Shown here piece after piece: positions 51,840 through 60,806 of a stretch of 64,000 bases of DNA. The first letter of the stretch is position 1, and the number at the start of each line of letters is the position of its first letter. The translations under genes were made by a program, and so were the position numbers. The notes under the pieces are model-generated. The model did no database searches. It was not told where the DNA came from and saw only the letters and a program-made list of their open reading frames with translations. Source of the DNA: Clostridia bacterium (GTDB taxonomy: Bacteria > Bacillota > Clostridia > TANB77 > CAG-508); contig CAAEUE010000002.1 of the NCBI GenBank assembly GCA_900759015.1, forward strand, positions 124,001-188,000, in the 5' to 3' direction.

Positions 51840-52370
51840 CTATTTTATCCAATTCTCTACTTTTCCTTTTGATTCATGTACTAGACTTCCTTGAATTGCT
51901 AAACTATCCAATACATTAGCTCCTTTGCATATTTTCTTTACATCTGATACTACATTTCCTAATCCTGATCCTTCGTGTGTAGTAAATACTTTAACTAGTT
52001 TTCCTGTAAAATCTAATTTTTCAAGCTGAGTAAACATACTCATAGGCATTGTTCCCCAATATATTGGAGAACCTATATATATTACTTCATATGCTAAAAT
52101 ATCATCTAAATATTCTTTAAGTTCTGTTCTTGCATTTTGTCTCTTTTCTTCTAATGCTTCATCACAACAAGCTTTATAATTTTTTGAATATGGTTTTACT
52201 GGCTCTACTTTAAATAAATCAGCTCCTGTAATTTCTTGTATATATTCTGCTATAACTTCTGTATTTCCTTTTTCAATATTTCCCACTGCGTAATTTTCAT
52301 CTGCTCTTGAAAAATAAATTACCAAACTTTTCTTTCCTTTTACACTTTCTTTATTTCCGAATAATGACAT
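51840..52370 (-). CDS. Flavodoxin-like protein
   Basis: The 176-residue protein has the flavodoxin fold with the FMN phosphate loop SLVIYFSRADENYAVG near 17-32, the IGSPIYWGTMP loop near 103, and TTHEGSGLGN near 132. It matches the flavodoxin_4 family, which often reduces or is coupled to small-molecule oxidoreductases. It is third in an operon with the SDR enzyme and the hexapeptide acetyltransferase (11-12-base gaps). Regulation probably involves the LysR gene upstream. Confidence 0.88.
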   Translation of the reverse strand: MSLFGNKESVKGKKSLVIYFSRADENYAVGNIEKGNTEVIAEYIQEITGADLFKVEPVKPYSKNYKACCDEALEEKRQNARTELKEYLDDILAYEVIYIGSPIYWGTMPMSMFTQLEKLDFTGKLVKVFTTHEGSGLGNVVSDVKKICKGANVLDSLAIQGSLVHESKGKVENWIK

Positions 52371-52381
52371 AACTTTCCTCC

Positions 52382-53215
52382 TTAATTATTTTCTGTTTTT
52401 AATGGTCCATAAAAGTAAGATGCTGTTGCTCCGCCATCAATTAAAAAGTCTGCTCCAGTAATAAAAGCTCCTTTTTCTGTCATTAAAAGTTCCGCAACAT
52501 TTGCTACTTCATCGGCTGTACCAGGTCTTCCAGCAGGGCATTTTGCAAACATATTTTTATAGAAATCACCACGTATTCCATTAAATTCATCAATAGCAAG
52601 TGGTGTTACAATAATTCCTGGTGATATAGAGTTTATTCTTGCTCCTCTTTCTCCCCATTTTACCGATTCTGCCATAACTCTTTTTTCATTACATCTTTTT
52701 GCTAATTGATAAGCGTGAAGAGTATCTTTTATGTTCTCTGGTTGTAATACATCTAAGTTTAACAATTCTTCTGTAGGTGTTGTTGCTAATTGCTCATCAA
52801 TAACTGCGCCTAATTGTTCCATTCTGTGACCTGATTGAGATGAAATTGTAACACCTGTTCCACCTTTTTTAATTACTTTTCCTACTTCTTCAAGTAATAC
52901 TGCTGTTCCATATAAGTCTACATGTAATATTCTTTCAATTGGAGCTTGTGAAGGTGATACTCCTGCACTATTAATTAACATTGCAATTTCTCCATATTCC
53001 TGACCTTTTTTAATTAAATTTAAGATTGATTCTCTTGAAGAAATGTCACATTCAACCCACTCTACATCAAATCCTGCATCATTCATTATTTTTGCTATTG
53101 CATTAGCATTTTCTATATTTTTATCTCCTACTACTATTTTCTTTCCATATCCTACTCTTCTTGCAATGGCCATTCCTATTTGACCTGCACCAGTCCATAA
53201 AATTACATCTTTCAT
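52382..53215 (-). CDS. Short-chain dehydrogenase/reductase
   Basis: The 277-residue SDR has the cofactor motif WTGAGQIGMAIA near 6-17, the LINSAGVSPS strand near 80, a serine in SSQSGHRMEQLG, and the substrate loop with ARINSISPGIIVTPL near 195. In place of the usual YxxxK there is a YQLAKRCNEKR segment near 165, which supplies the tyrosine and lysine. The substrate is unknown; it is in an operon with a flavodoxin and an acetyltransferase. Confidence 0.88.
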   Translation of the reverse strand: MKDVILWTGAGQIGMAIARRVGYGKKIVVGDKNIENANAIAKIMNDAGFDVEWVECDISSRESILNLIKKGQEYGEIAMLINSAGVSPSQAPIERILHVDLYGTAVLLEEVGKVIKKGGTGVTISSQSGHRMEQLGAVIDEQLATTPTEELLNLDVLQPENIKDTLHAYQLAKRCNEKRVMAESVKWGERGARINSISPGIIVTPLAIDEFNGIRGDFYKNMFAKCPAGRPGTADEVANVAELLMTEKGAFITGADFLIDGGATASYFYGPLKTENN

Positions 53216-53227
53216 TTTTCATTCCTC

Positions 53228-53767
53228 CTATTTAATATTTTTAATAAATTTTGCTGGTACTCCAGCTACAACTGTATAAGGTTCAACATCTTTTGTAACT
53301 ACTGCACCTGCTCCTATAACAGCTCCTTCTCCAATTTCAACTCCTGGGCAGATTGTAACATTTGCACCTATCCAAGCATTCCTTTTTATTGTTACAGGAA
53401 TTGGTATTAACACACAATGATCTTTTAAATCATGATTTACTGTAAGTATTGTAACTCCTGGTGCAATCATTACACCATCTTCAATTGTAATTCCTCCTCT
53501 TGCAACACATTTTAAATTGTTGTTAATAAAAATATTTTTCCCCATTTCTATTGAACTAGGGTAATCTATTTGTACAGGTGATGCAATAGAAACAGTTTTG
53601 TCTAATCTACCTTCAAATAATTCATCTAAAAGATTTCTATATTCTTCTGTCATTGGCTCTGTTTGATTTATCTTAAATATTAATTTTCTTGTTCTAGCAG
53701 CTTCTTTTACTGATTCTTCCATATCTTTTGGTATTCTTATATCTATCTTTTTTAATGGTTTATTCAC
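53228..53767 (-). CDS. Hexapeptide-repeat acetyltransferase
   Basis: The 179-residue protein has a Mac-like helical N-terminus and a left-handed beta helix with repeats of the form [16 protein letters not shown]. The catalytic histidine lies in [13 protein letters not shown] near 115, and the [25 protein letters not shown] segment closes the fold. It acetylates a sugar or antibiotic-like alcohol using acetyl-CoA. It is first in the operon with the SDR and flavodoxin. Confidence 0.88.
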   Translation of the reverse strand: MNKPLKKIDIRIPKDMEESVKEAARTRKLIFKINQTEPMTEEYRNLLDELFEGRLDKTVSIASPVQIDYPSSIEMGKNIFINNNLKCVARGGITIEDGVMIAPGVTILTVNHDLKDHCVLIPIPVTIKRNAWIGANVTICPGVEIGEGAVIGAGAVVTKDVEPYTVVAGVPAKFIKNIK

Positions 53768-53801
53768 TTACATTCCTCCTCTTTTTATTTAATCTAATAA
53801 T

Positions 53802-53830
53802 ATTATAGTAACTATATCTATAAAGAACAA
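53802..53830 (-). promoter_or_regulatory. Promoter of the acetyltransferase-SDR-flavodoxin operon
   Basis: On the minus strand, -35 TTGTTC (53830-53825) and a perfect -10 TATAAT (53807-53802) are 17 bases apart, about 35 bases upstream of the acetyltransferase start. The weak -35 fits a promoter that needs activation, perhaps by the adjacent LysR protein. Confidence 0.55.
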
Positions 53831-53909
53831 TTCCGATTTCTTATGTGTCAGATAAGTTTTACTTATACGAAAAAAGAAGCCCTTCTATACAAAGAGCTTC
53901 TAAATATTT

Positions 53910-54806
53910 TTATTTATATTCTTTTTCTAAAATGGTGGCAAATTCCTCTTTTAATATATCTGTTGCCATCTTATTCCAAAAAGCATAATAATTTCGCTCT
54001 ACTCTTTCTCCATTTCTTACTAATAAAATTCTAGTAATTCCATCAGGCACTTCTGCTAAAGTTGGAGTACCTGCTATTGGCAAAAATCCTTTATTGGCTC
54101 CAACTAGCATTCTTGCTTCATCTAAATTTTCTGCAAAAATAAAATTACCATTAAATCCAAGTGTATTTCCATAATATTCTACTTCGTTATCTTGTTGATT
54201 TTTTGATGAAATAAGAATGCAAGGAATTTGTTTTAAATCTTCAAAAGTTACTTCTTTTAATTCATGTAATAAAGATTTATTTGAAACTTCTATATAACAA
54301 GAACTTCTATACAAGTAATGATTCATATACTCTTCTGATAATGCTCTTCTTTGATCATTAATAACTATATCTAATTTATTATTTTTCATTTGTTCATATA
54401 ATTCTTCATGATTTCCTGTCTGAATTTCTATATCTATATTAGGATATATCTCAGAAAATTTTATTATAGCATTATATATTTCTAATCCATAATAATTGTT
54501 TATATATCCAATTCTTAGTACATCATTTTTCTTTGTTGCTATTTTTTTAAGATTCTGTTCAATTCTATCTACTTCATCCACCATAATTAAGCTTTGTTTG
54601 TAAAAATATTCTCCTGCACTTGTTAATTTAAAACTTCTATTACTTCTTTTTAATAATTCTACTCCTAACTCATCTTCCAAAGATTTAATAGCTTGTGATA
54701 TTGCTGATTGTGATATGTAGTTTTCTTCTGCTGCTTCTGTAAAACTATTATTTTTTACTATAGATATAAAATATTGCATTTGTTTAAAAAGCATTACTTT
54801 CACCAT
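53910..54806 (-). CDS. LysR-family transcriptional regulator
   Basis: The 298-residue protein has the N-terminal winged helix-turn-helix (SFTEAAEENYISQSAISQAIKSLEDELG) and the two-lobe effector domain. It lies directly upstream of, and in the same direction as, the acetyltransferase-SDR-flavodoxin operon and likely activates that operon's weak promoter at 53802-53830. The inducer is unknown. The next gene upstream, MarR, is divergent from it. Confidence 0.9.
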   Translation of the reverse strand: MVKVMLFKQMQYFISIVKNNSFTEAAEENYISQSAISQAIKSLEDELGVELLKRSNRSFKLTSAGEYFYKQSLIMVDEVDRIEQNLKKIATKKNDVLRIGYINNYYGLEIYNAIIKFSEIYPNIDIEIQTGNHEELYEQMKNNKLDIVINDQRRALSEEYMNHYLYRSSCYIEVSNKSLLHELKEVTFEDLKQIPCILISSKNQQDNEVEYYGNTLGFNGNFIFAENLDEARMLVGANKGFLPIAGTPTLAEVPDGITRILLVRNGERVERNYYAFWNKMATDILKEEFATILEKEYK

Positions 54807-54881
54807 CCTAATATTATTTGCTCTAGAATATCATAATTATATAATTTTAGCAATTTATAATCTTATAACACAATACTACTC

Positions 54882-54929
54882 TTGACAATTAGAATTCTAA
54901 GTATTAAAATAGAATAGTTAGAATTCTAA
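54882..54929 (+). promoter_or_regulatory. MarR promoter with two identical operators
   Basis: TTGACA (54882-54887) and TAAAAT (54905-54910) are 17 bases apart. The perfect palindrome TTAGAATTCTAA occurs at 54889-54900, inside the spacer, and at 54918-54929, just past the -10; their centres are 29 bases apart. This is the expected layout for autorepression by the MarR protein encoded next. Confidence 0.75.
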
Positions 54930-54985
54930 TTGTTTTTATTCAACTAACTACCACATTTTAATTATTGGTTCATAGGAGGTAATTT

Positions 54986-55432
54986 ATGTATCACAATTTA
55001 ATGATGGAAAATCAATCTATTTTTACTAAATTAGTATTTGAAGAATTATCTGGCAAAAATTTATCAATTGGTCAACCTAAAATATTGGAGTATTTATTTA
55101 CACATGATGGCGCAATTCAAAAAGAAATTGCAGAAGCATGTCAAATAGAACCTGCGACACTTACTAGTCTTATTGCAAGAATGGAGAAAAATGGATTAGT
55201 AAAAAGAGAAAACAAAAGTGGAGATAAAAGATATATTTGTGTATATCTTACAGATTTAGGCAAAACCGCTAGTAATTATGTGATTAATGCCTTTAAAGCC
55301 ATTGAAGATATAGCTTTAAATGGCTTTTCTAATGAAGAAAAAGAAAAATTTATATTTTTTCTAAAAAAAGCAAATAAAAATTTAATAAAAAGAAAGGATG
55401 AAGATAAGAATGAAAAAAAAGGAAATCGTTAA
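54986..55432 (+). CDS. MarR-family transcriptional regulator
   Basis: The 148-residue protein has the MarR winged helix: GAIQKEIAEACQIEPATLTSLIARMEKNGLVKRENKSGDKRYICVYLT is split across residues about 45-95 and contains the recognition helix and the wing arginine. It probably represses its own operon through the two palindromes upstream. Its last 23 bases overlap the start of the fusion gene at 55410, so the two are translationally coupled. Confidence 0.92.
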   Translation: MYHNLMMENQSIFTKLVFEELSGKNLSIGQPKILEYLFTHDGAIQKEIAEACQIEPATLTSLIARMEKNGLVKRENKSGDKRYICVYLTDLGKTASNYVINAFKAIEDIALNGFSNEEKEKFIFFLKKANKNLIKRKDEDKNEKKGNR

Positions 55433-56711
55433 ACGTTACATTATATTTATTATTGGTCTATTCATAAATTCATTAGGTGTAAGTATGATAACAAAAGCTA
55501 ATTTAGGAACATCACCTATTTCATCTATCCCATATGTTTTAAGTTTGCACTTTCCGCTTACATTAGGACAATTTACAATTATCTTTAGTATTTTATTAAT
55601 CATTCTACAATTGATAATTTTAAGGAAAAATTTTAAATTAGAACATATTCTACAAATTCCTGTATCAATTGCATTCGGATATTTTATTGATTTTACCATG
55701 ATTTTATTAGGATTTGTTAATCCTACAATATACATAATGCAAATTGTATATCTTTTAATTGGCTGTTTAATTCTTGGAATTGGTGTATATATGGAAGTTT
55801 TAGCAAATGTAGTTATGCTTCCTGGAGAATCTTTTGTAAGAGCCATTGTATCAACTTGGAAAACTGAATTTGGTGTTACAAAGGTTGCTTTTGATGTTTC
55901 TATGACTGTCATTGCTGCAGTATTATCTTTTGTATTTATGGGAAAACTTGTTGGTGTAAGAGAAGGTACTATAATCGCAGCATTACTTGTTGGTTTTATA
56001 GCTCGTTTTATAGGTAGAAAATTATCATTTTTACCAGACAAAATATTTGACAATTCAAATAATCAATCTAAAAATACTGAAGAAGACACTGACAAATTAC
56101 CAGTTCCTATGTGTATTGCTATAGGAAGACAATATGGATGTGGTGGGCATGAAATTGGAAAACAATTAGCTGAAAAACTTGGATATAAATTTTATGATAG
56201 TGAAATTATAAAAATGGTTGCAAATACAACTAATTATTCAGAAAATTTTATTAGTAAAAAAGACGAAAAAATGCCTAGTCAATCTATATTTGATTTAGTA
56301 AATTATATGTATGAACATTATGATAAACATGAAAATCCCAAAGATACAATTTATGAGGCAGAAGTTAAAGCAATTAAAGACATTGCAAAAAAAGGAAATT
56401 GTGTTATTATTGGAAGATGTGCAGATTATATCTTAAAAAATCAAAAAAATTGTTTAAGCATATTTTTATATGCACCTTTTGAAACAAGAATTGCAGAAGT
56501 TTCTAAAAGAAAGAATATAAGTCTAGAAAAAGCTAAAAAGGAAATTCATCAAAATGATAAATTAAGAGCAAATAATTATCAATATTATACACATCAAATA
56601 TGGGGTGTTTCTTCAAATTATAACTTATGTATAGATACTTCTATTGGATTTGATTCTGTCGTGGAAATCATTATAAATGCTTTAAATAGCATGAAATATT
56701 CATTCAAATAA
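55410..56711 (+). CDS. Fusion of YczE/YitT-type membrane domain and cytidylate-kinase-like domain
   Basis: A 433-residue protein with two parts. Residues 1-200 form a membrane domain of six segments (NSLGVSMITKANLGTSPISSIPYVLS is the YczE-like start). Residues 225-433 form a cytidylate-kinase-like nucleotide-binding domain with AIGRQYGCGGHEIGKQLAE (P-loop variant) and GRCADYIL. Such fusions occur in Firmicutes and are uncharacterised. The start at 55410 was chosen for AAGGATGAAG upstream; an ATG four codons earlier has no proper spacing. The gene is controlled by MarR and could transport or sense a small molecule. Confidence 0.8.
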   Translation: MKKKEIVKRYIIFIIGLFINSLGVSMITKANLGTSPISSIPYVLSLHFPLTLGQFTIIFSILLIILQLIILRKNFKLEHILQIPVSIAFGYFIDFTMILLGFVNPTIYIMQIVYLLIGCLILGIGVYMEVLANVVMLPGESFVRAIVSTWKTEFGVTKVAFDVSMTVIAAVLSFVFMGKLVGVREGTIIAALLVGFIARFIGRKLSFLPDKIFDNSNNQSKNTEEDTDKLPVPMCIAIGRQYGCGGHEIGKQLAEKLGYKFYDSEIIKMVANTTNYSENFISKKDEKMPSQSIFDLVNYMYEHYDKHENPKDTIYEAEVKAIKDIAKKGNCVIIGRCADYILKNQKNCLSIFLYAPFETRIAEVSKRKNISLEKAKKEIHQNDKLRANNYQYYTHQIWGVSSNYNLCIDTSIGFDSVVEIIINALNSMKYSFK

Positions 56712-56843
56712 ATAATCTAAACTAAATTCTTTATACTGTTATATAAAAGTCTTGAAATCACTTCTTTTAGCATTTCTTGATTTTATGTTAAGTAAGTGTT
56801 ATAATTAAAGTACATTATTATACTTAAAGGAGGATTTTACGGT

Positions 56844-57449
56844 ATGTCAAATGAAAGAATCTCAAAAAAGCGGGTATTGATTTTAGTTTTAATCGTGGTA
56901 GCATTACTTGTATTCGCTACCATTTGGAGCGAAACACACAAAAAAGAACCGGAACAGGTAACATTGACAACCGAACAGACACAGCAGGAAACTTCTAATG
57001 GAGAATCTACTCCTGCAGAAGAAACTCAAACAAATGATGCGAATGCATCAAAAGTGTCTGAACAACCAGACAATATCAACGAGATGCAGTCACAAATTGA
57101 CAATCTGAATCAACAGATTGCCGAAAAAGATGCAACCATCACTGATCTACAACAGCAGATTAGCGAACTGCAAAATGGTCAAGAAAGAAATGGAGGAGTT
57201 ACCTTTCAGGAATTCCTTAAGTTGTATTTCTGGCCTGATGGTTACACCTACAAAATGGGCGGAGGACAAAAACTGTATTCGCATTACGCATGTACAGATG
57301 AATATTCTGTCGATGTTAATGCATACACATTTCCTTGTAATCGCTCGCTACCTCTAACCCGAGATAATGGTTTAACAATCCATATGTTGATGACCACAGA
57401 TGGTCAGATACTATGGACACCAAATCCATGGTTAGAGCAGGTACAGTAA
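56844..57449 (+). CDS. Membrane-anchored coiled-coil protein, probably acquired
   Basis: A 201-residue protein with an N-terminal membrane segment (about 11-28), a Thr/Gln/Glu-rich linker, and a coiled coil (about 80-115; MQSQIDNLNQQIAEKDATI). The C-terminal part is a small globular region with two cysteines (SHYACTDE and TFPCNRS). I do not recognise the family. Codon 10 is CGG and the composition is GC-richer than that of neighbours, so transfer is likely. It ends in a strong terminator. Confidence 0.6.
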   Translation: MSNERISKKRVLILVLIVVALLVFATIWSETHKKEPEQVTLTTEQTQQETSNGESTPAEETQTNDANASKVSEQPDNINEMQSQIDNLNQQIAEKDATITDLQQQISELQNGQERNGGVTFQEFLKLYFWPDGYTYKMGGGQKLYSHYACTDEYSVDVNAYTFPCNRSLPLTRDNGLTIHMLMTTDGQILWTPNPWLEQVQ

Positions 57450-57451
57450 CC

Positions 57452-57490
57452 AAAAGATCCCACATACTCCGGTATGTGGGATCTTTTCTT
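57452..57490 (+). terminator. Intrinsic terminator after 56844-57449
   Basis: AAAAGATCCCACATAC pairs perfectly with GTATGTGGGATCTTTT around a TCCG loop, followed by CTTTTAT. Confidence 0.9.
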
Positions 57491-58090
57491 TTATATTACA
57501 GAAACCATTCTTCTTATTCTCTTATTAATTAAATTAAATCCTAAACTTTCATAGAACTTAATTAACTTGTCATTTTTAGCTACTAAAGAAACTTTTTCGT
57601 AACCTTTTCTTTTTGCCATTTGGCTAATTTTATCAATCATAACCTTAGCATATCCATTTCCTCTAAATTCCTTTTTTATAGCTATATTTGATATATAAAA
57701 TTCATCATCTTCACATTCTCTAAATAAGAAATAGTCTCTTATTGATGAATAAATATATCCTAATTTGTTTAAAAATTCTTTCTGAATTTTTACTACTTTT
57801 TTCTCACTATTAATTGTTAACCTGTCAATATCTTTACCATCAATTAATAATGCCATACCAATCAACTTATTGTCTTTCCTTGCAACAATAAAGTTTTTTA
57901 ATGAAAATCGGTTATTTTTAATCTTCATTAAATGTTCTAATACTTGTTTTCTTTCTTTTTCAGAACCATATCCCCATTCGAGCTCTGGTTCTGGCTCTGT
58001 AATATAAATTAATTCTGTAATTTCCTTGATGTCTTTTCTAGTTGCCTTTTTAAGAGTAATACTACCCGAGGCACTTTCCATTTTAAACAC
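57491..58090 (-). CDS. GNAT-family N-acetyltransferase
   Basis: The 199-residue protein has the GNAT acetyl-CoA motif A in NIAIKKEFRGNGYAKVMIDKISQMAK (near 140-160), where RGNGYA is the pyrophosphate loop, and a C-terminal KVSLVAKNDKLIKFYESLGF motif B. The N-terminal half has an unusual ADP-like helix pair. It acetylates an amine of unknown nature. The start has a modest ribosome binding site, GGAGAGTG. Confidence 0.88.
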   Translation of the reverse strand: MFKMESASGSITLKKATRKDIKEITELIYITEPEPELEWGYGSEKERKQVLEHLMKIKNNRFSLKNFIVARKDNKLIGMALLIDGKDIDRLTINSEKKVVKIQKEFLNKLGYIYSSIRDYFLFRECEDDEFYISNIAIKKEFRGNGYAKVMIDKISQMAKRKGYEKVSLVAKNDKLIKFYESLGFNLINKRIRRMVSVI

Positions 58091-58252
58091 TCTCCAATTC
58101 TTTTTTCTTTTTCGTGTTTTTATTAGACTGATAACACATAATCAGCTTTTATAAAGTCTCTTATGTGAATTTGATAACCACTCTCCTTGTGTATTTTTTA
58201 TATAATTGTTAGCAATTATATGCTTATATTTTAACATATTCTATAATAATTT

Positions 58253-58733
58253 TCAACTTTCAGCCTTTATTATGTCTGCAAACTCAAGTTTTATAACTTT
58301 ACTTAAATCTTGAGCATTCATCTCTACTTGATATCCTATTTTCCCTGCACTAAACATTATCGTATCATATTTTCTTGCAGTTTCATGAATTACAGTTTTA
58401 AATTGTTTTTTCATACCTATTGGAGAACATCCACCATGAATATAACCTGTAAGCGGTAATAATTCCTTAGATTTAAGCATTTCTATACTTTTTTCATTTA
58501 CTGCTTTTGCAGCCTTTTTTAAATCTAGTTCTTCTGCAACAGGAACTACAAAAACATAATGTTCACCAGTTTTTCCGAACTGTAACTAAAGTCTTAAAAG
58601 TTCTGTTATAGTCTTCTCCTAGGAAATCAGCAACTTCTACTCCACTTATAGCTTTTGATGGATCATAAGTATGTTTTGTATAAACTATTTTATGCTTATC
58701 TAATATCCTCATTACATTTGTTTTTTCTTCCAT
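58253..58733 (-). CDS. ybaK: YbaK/EbsC-type Cys-tRNA(Pro) deacylase with +1 frameshift at CGG
   Basis: YbaK removes cysteine mischarged on tRNA-Pro. The start ATG (58733) opens the family sequence MEEKTNVMRILDKHKI to ...TFKTLVTV (52 codons). The next zero-frame codon is CGG at 58577-58575, and TGA follows after three more codons. Skipping C58577 gives GGA AAA ACT GGT GAA (GKTGEHYVFVVPVAEELDL), which restores the YbaK core and 107 more residues, including GCSPIGMKKQF with its conserved lysine. The total of 159 residues is normal. It is either a frameshifted pseudogene, an assembly error or a gene requiring +1 frameshifting. It is next to metK. Confidence 0.85.
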
Positions 58734-58745
58734 TTTATCACCTAA

Positions 58746-59855
58746 TTACATTTTTATTATTTTTTCCCAAGGTAAATAATCTTTTCCGAAATGTCCATAA
58801 TTAGTAGTTTTAGCAAATATAGGTTTTTGTAAGTCCAAATATTTTATAATTCCATTTGGAGTCAAATCAAATTTTTCCTTTATTTTATTAATAATCTCCT
58901 CTTCTTCTATCTTATTTGTTCCAAAAGTATTTACATATATAGATAAAGGTTCTTCTATTCCAATAGCATAAGATAATTGAATTTCGCATTTATCAGCATA
59001 TCCATTTGCAACAATATTTTTTGCTATATGTCTTGCTATGTATGCAGCAGATCTATCAACTTTTGTAGCATCTTTTCCAGAGAAAGCACCACCACCATGT
59101 CTTGCATATCCTCCATATGTATCTACAATAATCTTTCTTCCTGTAAGTCCTGTATCGCCTAAAGGTCCACCAATGACAAATCTACCTGTTGGATTAATAT
59201 AAATCTTTGTATTTTCATCAATCATGTCTTGTGGAATCACTTCATCTATTACATATTTCTTTACATCTGCTTTTAATTGTTCCATACTAATATTAGCTAA
59301 ATGTTGTGTAGAAATTAATACATTTTCTATTCTTTTTGGAGTCTCGTCTTCATATTCAACAGTTACTTCTGTTTTTCCATCTGGTCTTAAATATGGTATT
59401 ATATTTTGTTTTCTAACATCTGTTAATCTTTTAGATAATTTATGTGAAATATATATTGCATATGGCATATAATTTTCTGTTTCATTTGTTGCATATCCAA
59501 ACATAATACCTTGGTCACCAGCACCACCAATATCCACTCCAAGAGCAATATCATTACTTTGTTTAGTAATATTTATATCTATATCACAAGTTCTATAATC
59601 AATATCAGTTTCGCTATTATCAAATCCAATTTCTTTTATAGTATCTCTTACGATTTTTTCTATATCTAAATTAGCTTTTGAAGTTATTTGACCAGCAATT
59701 GTAATCTTATTACTAGAAGCAAATGTTTCAACTGCTACTCTTGAATTTTCGTCTTGTCTTAAGCATTCATCTAATATCTTATCTGATATATAATCACATA
59801 ATTTATCTGGATGCCCTTCTGTTACACTTTCTGAACTAAAATAATACTTTCTCAT
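58746..59855 (-). CDS. metK: S-adenosylmethionine synthetase
   Basis: MetK joins methionine and ATP to form S-adenosylmethionine. The 369-residue protein has [16 protein letters not shown] at the N-terminus, the [12 protein letters not shown] active-site loop near 107-118, and [19 protein letters not shown] near 250. It is slightly short compared with the usual 390 residues but complete. The upstream 74 bases hold no SAM riboswitch that I can see. The stop of the ybaK frame lies just upstream of the metK end. Confidence 0.96.
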   Translation of the reverse strand: MRKYYFSSESVTEGHPDKLCDYISDKILDECLRQDENSRVAVETFASSNKITIAGQITSKANLDIEKIVRDTIKEIGFDNSETDIDYRTCDIDINITKQSNDIALGVDIGGAGDQGIMFGYATNETENYMPYAIYISHKLSKRLTDVRKQNIIPYLRPDGKTEVTVEYEDETPKRIENVLISTQHLANISMEQLKADVKKYVIDEVIPQDMIDENTKIYINPTGRFVIGGPLGDTGLTGRKIIVDTYGGYARHGGGAFSGKDATKVDRSAAYIARHIAKNIVANGYADKCEIQLSYAIGIEEPLSIYVNTFGTNKIEEEEIINKIKEKFDLTPNGIIKYLDLQKPIFAKTTNYGHFGKDYLPWEKIIKM

Positions 59856-59902
59856 ATTAATACCCCTCTTTATATTTTTTTATTACAAGCTTTAAACACA
59901 AA

Positions 59903-59935
59903 AGTATAGCCACCATGCTTTAATGGTGACTATAC
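59903..59935 (-). terminator. Intrinsic terminator at the end of fic
   Basis: AGTATAG-CACCAT pairs with ATGGTG-CTATACT with one bulge. It overlaps the fic stop codon. Confidence 0.65.
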
Positions 59936-60517
59936 TAAACATTTATATAAAATTTCTTCTAAATTACTTGTGTCAACTACCGATTCTATACATGCATCTA
60001 ACATATTTTTTGGAGTTGTTTTAGTTAAATCTAATTCGTAGCCATTTTTAACAGCGAGCTCCCTTATAAACTCTCTTATTGCTCTACCATTACCTTCTCT
60101 AAATGGGTGCAGAACATTTAATTCTGCCATATAATATGCTAGTTTCTTCGATAATTCTTCCTTAGATAATCCTTGTAAATAATTTTCTTCTTTTAATTTA
60201 TCCAATAATTTTATTAATTCTTGTTCTATATATTCCCATTCTGCAAATCTAAAGTTACCTTTTGCAATATTTTCACTTCTAAATAATCCTGCAAAATCAT
60301 ATATATCCTCAAACAGGAATTTATGAATTCCTACAAAATGATGAATATCAAAATTCTCAGTTATCTCTTTTTGTCTTAATATAAATAATTTTGCAACAAC
60401 TATTTTTCTTTCATAATCATATAGTTTTTCTTTATCTTTTATATTTAATTTATTTTTTAGTATATCTGTATTTTCATAACAGTATATAGAATTCCTAGCT
60501 TCATATAGATCATACAT
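59930..60517 (-). CDS. Fic/DOC-family AMP-transferase
   Basis: The 195-residue protein has the canonical Fic active motif HPFREGNGRAIREF near 130, where the histidine, asparagine and arginines are all present, and the flap region FRSENIAKGNFRFAEW near 80. Fic proteins transfer AMP (or phosphate in DOC) onto target hydroxyls and are usually toxins. It lies 12 bases downstream of a small protein gene that fits an antitoxin. No membrane segment is present. Confidence 0.9.
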   Translation of the reverse strand: MYDLYEARNSIYCYENTDILKNKLNIKDKEKLYDYERKIVVAKLFILRQKEITENFDIHHFVGIHKFLFEDIYDFAGLFRSENIAKGNFRFAEWEYIEQELIKLLDKLKEENYLQGLSKEELSKKLAYYMAELNVLHPFREGNGRAIREFIRELAVKNGYELDLTKTTPKNMLDACIESVVDTSNLEEILYKCLV

Positions 60518-60529
60518 AAAACCAGCCCC

Positions 60530-60697
60530 TTATAAAGACATTTTCTTTATTTTATTTATCATATCCTGTTCTGTTATTTTTTGTTCCTGATAATCTCTTA
60601 ATAAAGATATGTCCTCTTCTGTTACATACATATCTTCTATAGCTAAATCTTGTTTTAAATTTTCTATATCAAATTTAAATTTTTTCTCATTAAACAT
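60530..60697 (-). CDS. Small antitoxin-like protein upstream of fic
   Basis: A 55-residue acidic protein, too short for an easy call, with a helical C-terminal segment (DISLLRDYQEQKITEQDMINKI). Small partner proteins of Fic/DOC toxins have such helices and inhibit the flap. It is read from a start with GGAGAATA upstream, and the next gene starts 12 bases after its stop. The pair probably forms a toxin-antitoxin module. Confidence 0.65.
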   Translation of the reverse strand: MFNEKKFKFDIENLKQDLAIEDMYVTEEDISLLRDYQEQKITEQDMINKIKKMSL

Positions 60698-60785
60698 ATC
60701 TATTCTCCTTACACCATACTACCTTTTTATTATACCACATTTTGGCGAAAATATCAATATTTTTGGCTTTAAATGACAACAAAAA

Positions 60786-60806
60786 AGACTGTAAAATCTA
60801 CAGTCT
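60786..60806 (-). terminator. Intrinsic terminator at the end of 60805-61629
   Basis: AGACTGTA pairs perfectly with TACAGTCT around an AAATC-like loop on the minus strand, followed by TTTTTTG. It overlaps the stop codon. Confidence 0.75.

Larger units (their letters stand above)
56736..57501. mobile_element. Weak inverted repeat around an acquired gene
   Basis: CTGTTATATAAAAG at 56736-56749 matches the inverse of CTTTTATATTACAG at 57488-57501 in 13 of 14 positions. The enclosed gene, 56844-57449, is GC-richer and uses CGG at codon 10. The repeat is AT-rich, so chance is more likely here than for the perfect repeats at 12943 and 40173. Confidence 0.25.
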
